NCBI GenBank assembly: GCA_900318855.1
Contig: ONMG01000184.1
Coordinates: 1-7,906 of the forward strand
DNA from: an uncultured Prevotella sp.
GTDB lineage: Bacteria > Bacteroidota > Bacteroidia > Bacteroidales > Bacteroidaceae
Length of the DNA: 7,906 nucleotides
Direction of reading: 5' to 3'
The notes under the pieces were generated by a model. That model saw nothing but the letters and a program-made list of their open reading frames with translations, did no database searches and had not been told where the DNA came from. Below, in pieces: positions 7,389 through 7,906 of the stretch (positions within the stretch are counted from its first letter, which is position 1; the number at the start of each line of letters is the position of its first letter). The position numbers and the translations under genes were made by a program.

Positions 7389-7861
7389 GCAATACCATAA
7401 GTGTACCCGGAAAGTGGACGCAGTATTCAGCCGAGCTGCCCGCTGGCACGCGTTATTTCACCATCCGCTGTGTCTCGTCCGACCAGTACATCCTCTTCCT
7501 TGACGATATCCACTACCGCCGCTCCGAGAAGAAGCTCACACTGATTGGATACAAGGTCTACCGCGACGGAGTCTGCCTCACACCAGAGCCACTGACTGCC
7601 ACGTCGTATCACGACGCCGTCGGCAGCAAGGGACATTACGTCTATACTGTGACCGCGATCTACGATACCGGCGAGTCGACAGCCTCCCCCGATGCAGTGG
7701 TTGAAATAACCACAGCTGTTAACAAGGTGACAGCCTCCAAAGCTCAACCCACTGCCTACTTCAACATTGCAGGGCAGCGCGTTGACGCTCATGCGGGCGG
7801 AGTGGTCATCGAGAGATTATCGGACGGAAGCGTGAGAAAGGTGCTGAGGCGGCAACGCTAA
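7304..7861 (+). CDS. Gene B, 3' open segment: end of the third J domain, FN3 second half, C-terminal tail
   Basis: From 7304 the -1 frame gives A-N-Y-E-F-G-T-N-E-Q-I-E-I-Y-A-S, which corresponds to E-E-F-E-I-L-Y-S in the third J domain of gene A. It continues with F-L-D-D-I-H-Y, the usual closing strand of the J fold. The FN3 second half (L-I-G-Y-K-V-Y-R-D-G, then Y-V-Y-T-V-T-A-I-Y-D) parallels L-S-G-Y-R-I-Y-R-D in gene A. The end reads Y-F-N-I-A-G-Q-R-V, G-V-V-I and R-K-V-L-R-R-Q-R before TAA at 7859-7861. This is not an independent gene: the frame extends back to 7034 only as a shadow of the preceding segment, and no export signal precedes it. Confidence 0.8.
   Translation, partial: ANYEFGTNEQIEIYASTDSAALNSFHKVGNTISVPGKWTQYSAELPAGTRYFTIRCVSSDQYILFLDDIHYRRSEKKLTLIGYKVYRDGVCLTPEPLTATSYHDAVGSKGHYVYTVTAIYDTGESTASPDAVVEITTAVNKVTASKAQPTAYFNIAGQRVDAHAGGVVIERLSDGSVRKVLRRQR
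7711..7858 (+). other. Gene B short sorting-like C-terminus
   Basis: About 50 residues after the split FN3 include Y-F-N-I-A-G-Q-R-V, a Gly-Gly turn, G-V-V-I and a basic end K-V-L-R-R-Q-R. This matches the short C-terminal form common in Prevotella-like exported proteins (Y-x-L-x-G-Q-R-V, then G-x-x-I, then K-V-x-x-K). It departs from the tail of gene A in lacking G-V-Y-L and in ending with extra basic residues. T9SS use is plausible but less certain than for gene A. Confidence 0.45.
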
Positions 7862-7906
7862 GTTCAGCAGCTTCCTCCCACCCCAAGGCGAGCGCAACCC
7901 GTCACC
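7862..7906. other. Downstream tail, no feature seen
   Basis: These 45 bases follow the gene B stop codon. No hairpin with a T run, start codon context or repeat is visible, so the operon's terminator or next gene lies outside the window. Confidence 0.5.

Larger units (their letters stand above)
4914..7861 (+). pseudogene. Gene B: exported choice-of-anchor J / FN3 protein, tandem paralogue of gene A, with one frameshift
   Basis: Restoring one base near 7302 gives about 982 residues. Domains: signal peptide 1-31; J domain 33-183; FN3 184-287 and 289-382; J domain 383-547; CARDB-like 548-656; FN3 first half 657-683; inserted J domain 686-874; FN3 second half 875-932; short sorting-like tail 933-982. 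The order is that of gene A from its first J domain onward, with matching landmarks (I-D-N-N-L-D-G-Y-T-W, D-D-W-L-I-T-P, T-N-D-L-A-V, W-T-L-F-D-G-D). I prefer the ATG at 4914. A TTG at 4884 is in frame but overlaps gene A and would put ten polar residues before the signal peptide. The likely role is an exported adhesin or matrix protein acting alongside gene A; no enzyme signature is visible. The one-base loss may be a consensus error. Confidence 0.85.

Overview
The window most likely comes from a Bacteroidota chromosome, order Bacteroidales, probably a Prevotella-like gut or oral lineage. The evidence is a Bacteroides-type -7 promoter box (TAnnTTTG), no Shine-Dalgarno sequence before either gene, and two large exported proteins built from choice-of-anchor J (cleaved-adhesin-like), fibronectin type III and CARDB-like domains. 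Both proteins end in tails resembling type IX secretion (T9SS) sorting signals. The coding DNA looks GC-rich and the 200 bases before the first gene AT-rich. The genus is inference; no rRNA or housekeeping marker is present.

Layout: 1-438 holds no recognisable gene and carries the likely promoter of gene A (box at 356-363). Gene A (439-4894, +) would encode about 1484 residues: signal peptide, N-terminal propeller-like module, two FN3, J domain, two FN3, J domain, CARDB-like domain, an FN3 split by a third J domain, and a T9SS-like C-terminus. As sequenced it is broken twice: one extra G in a G6 run (1005-1010) and an in-frame amber codon (1355-1357). After 19 bases comes gene B (4914-7861, +), about 982 residues when repaired: signal peptide, J, FN3, FN3, J, CARDB-like, FN3 split by a J domain, short sorting-like tail. 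It is broken once, by an apparent one-base loss near 7296-7304. The last 45 bases are non-coding as far as can be seen.

Gene B matches the C-terminal two thirds of gene A domain for domain, so the pair looks like a diverged tandem duplication read as one transcript. Both products are predicted to be exported and displayed or released as adhesin or matrix-type proteins; no catalytic domain is visible. Three isolated lesions in otherwise clean coding sequence point either to consensus errors (two are one-base indels, one in a homopolymer) or to very recent inactivation. The least explained element is a perfect 11-bp inverted repeat followed by a short T-rich stretch, inside the signal-peptide codons of gene B (4941-4976).
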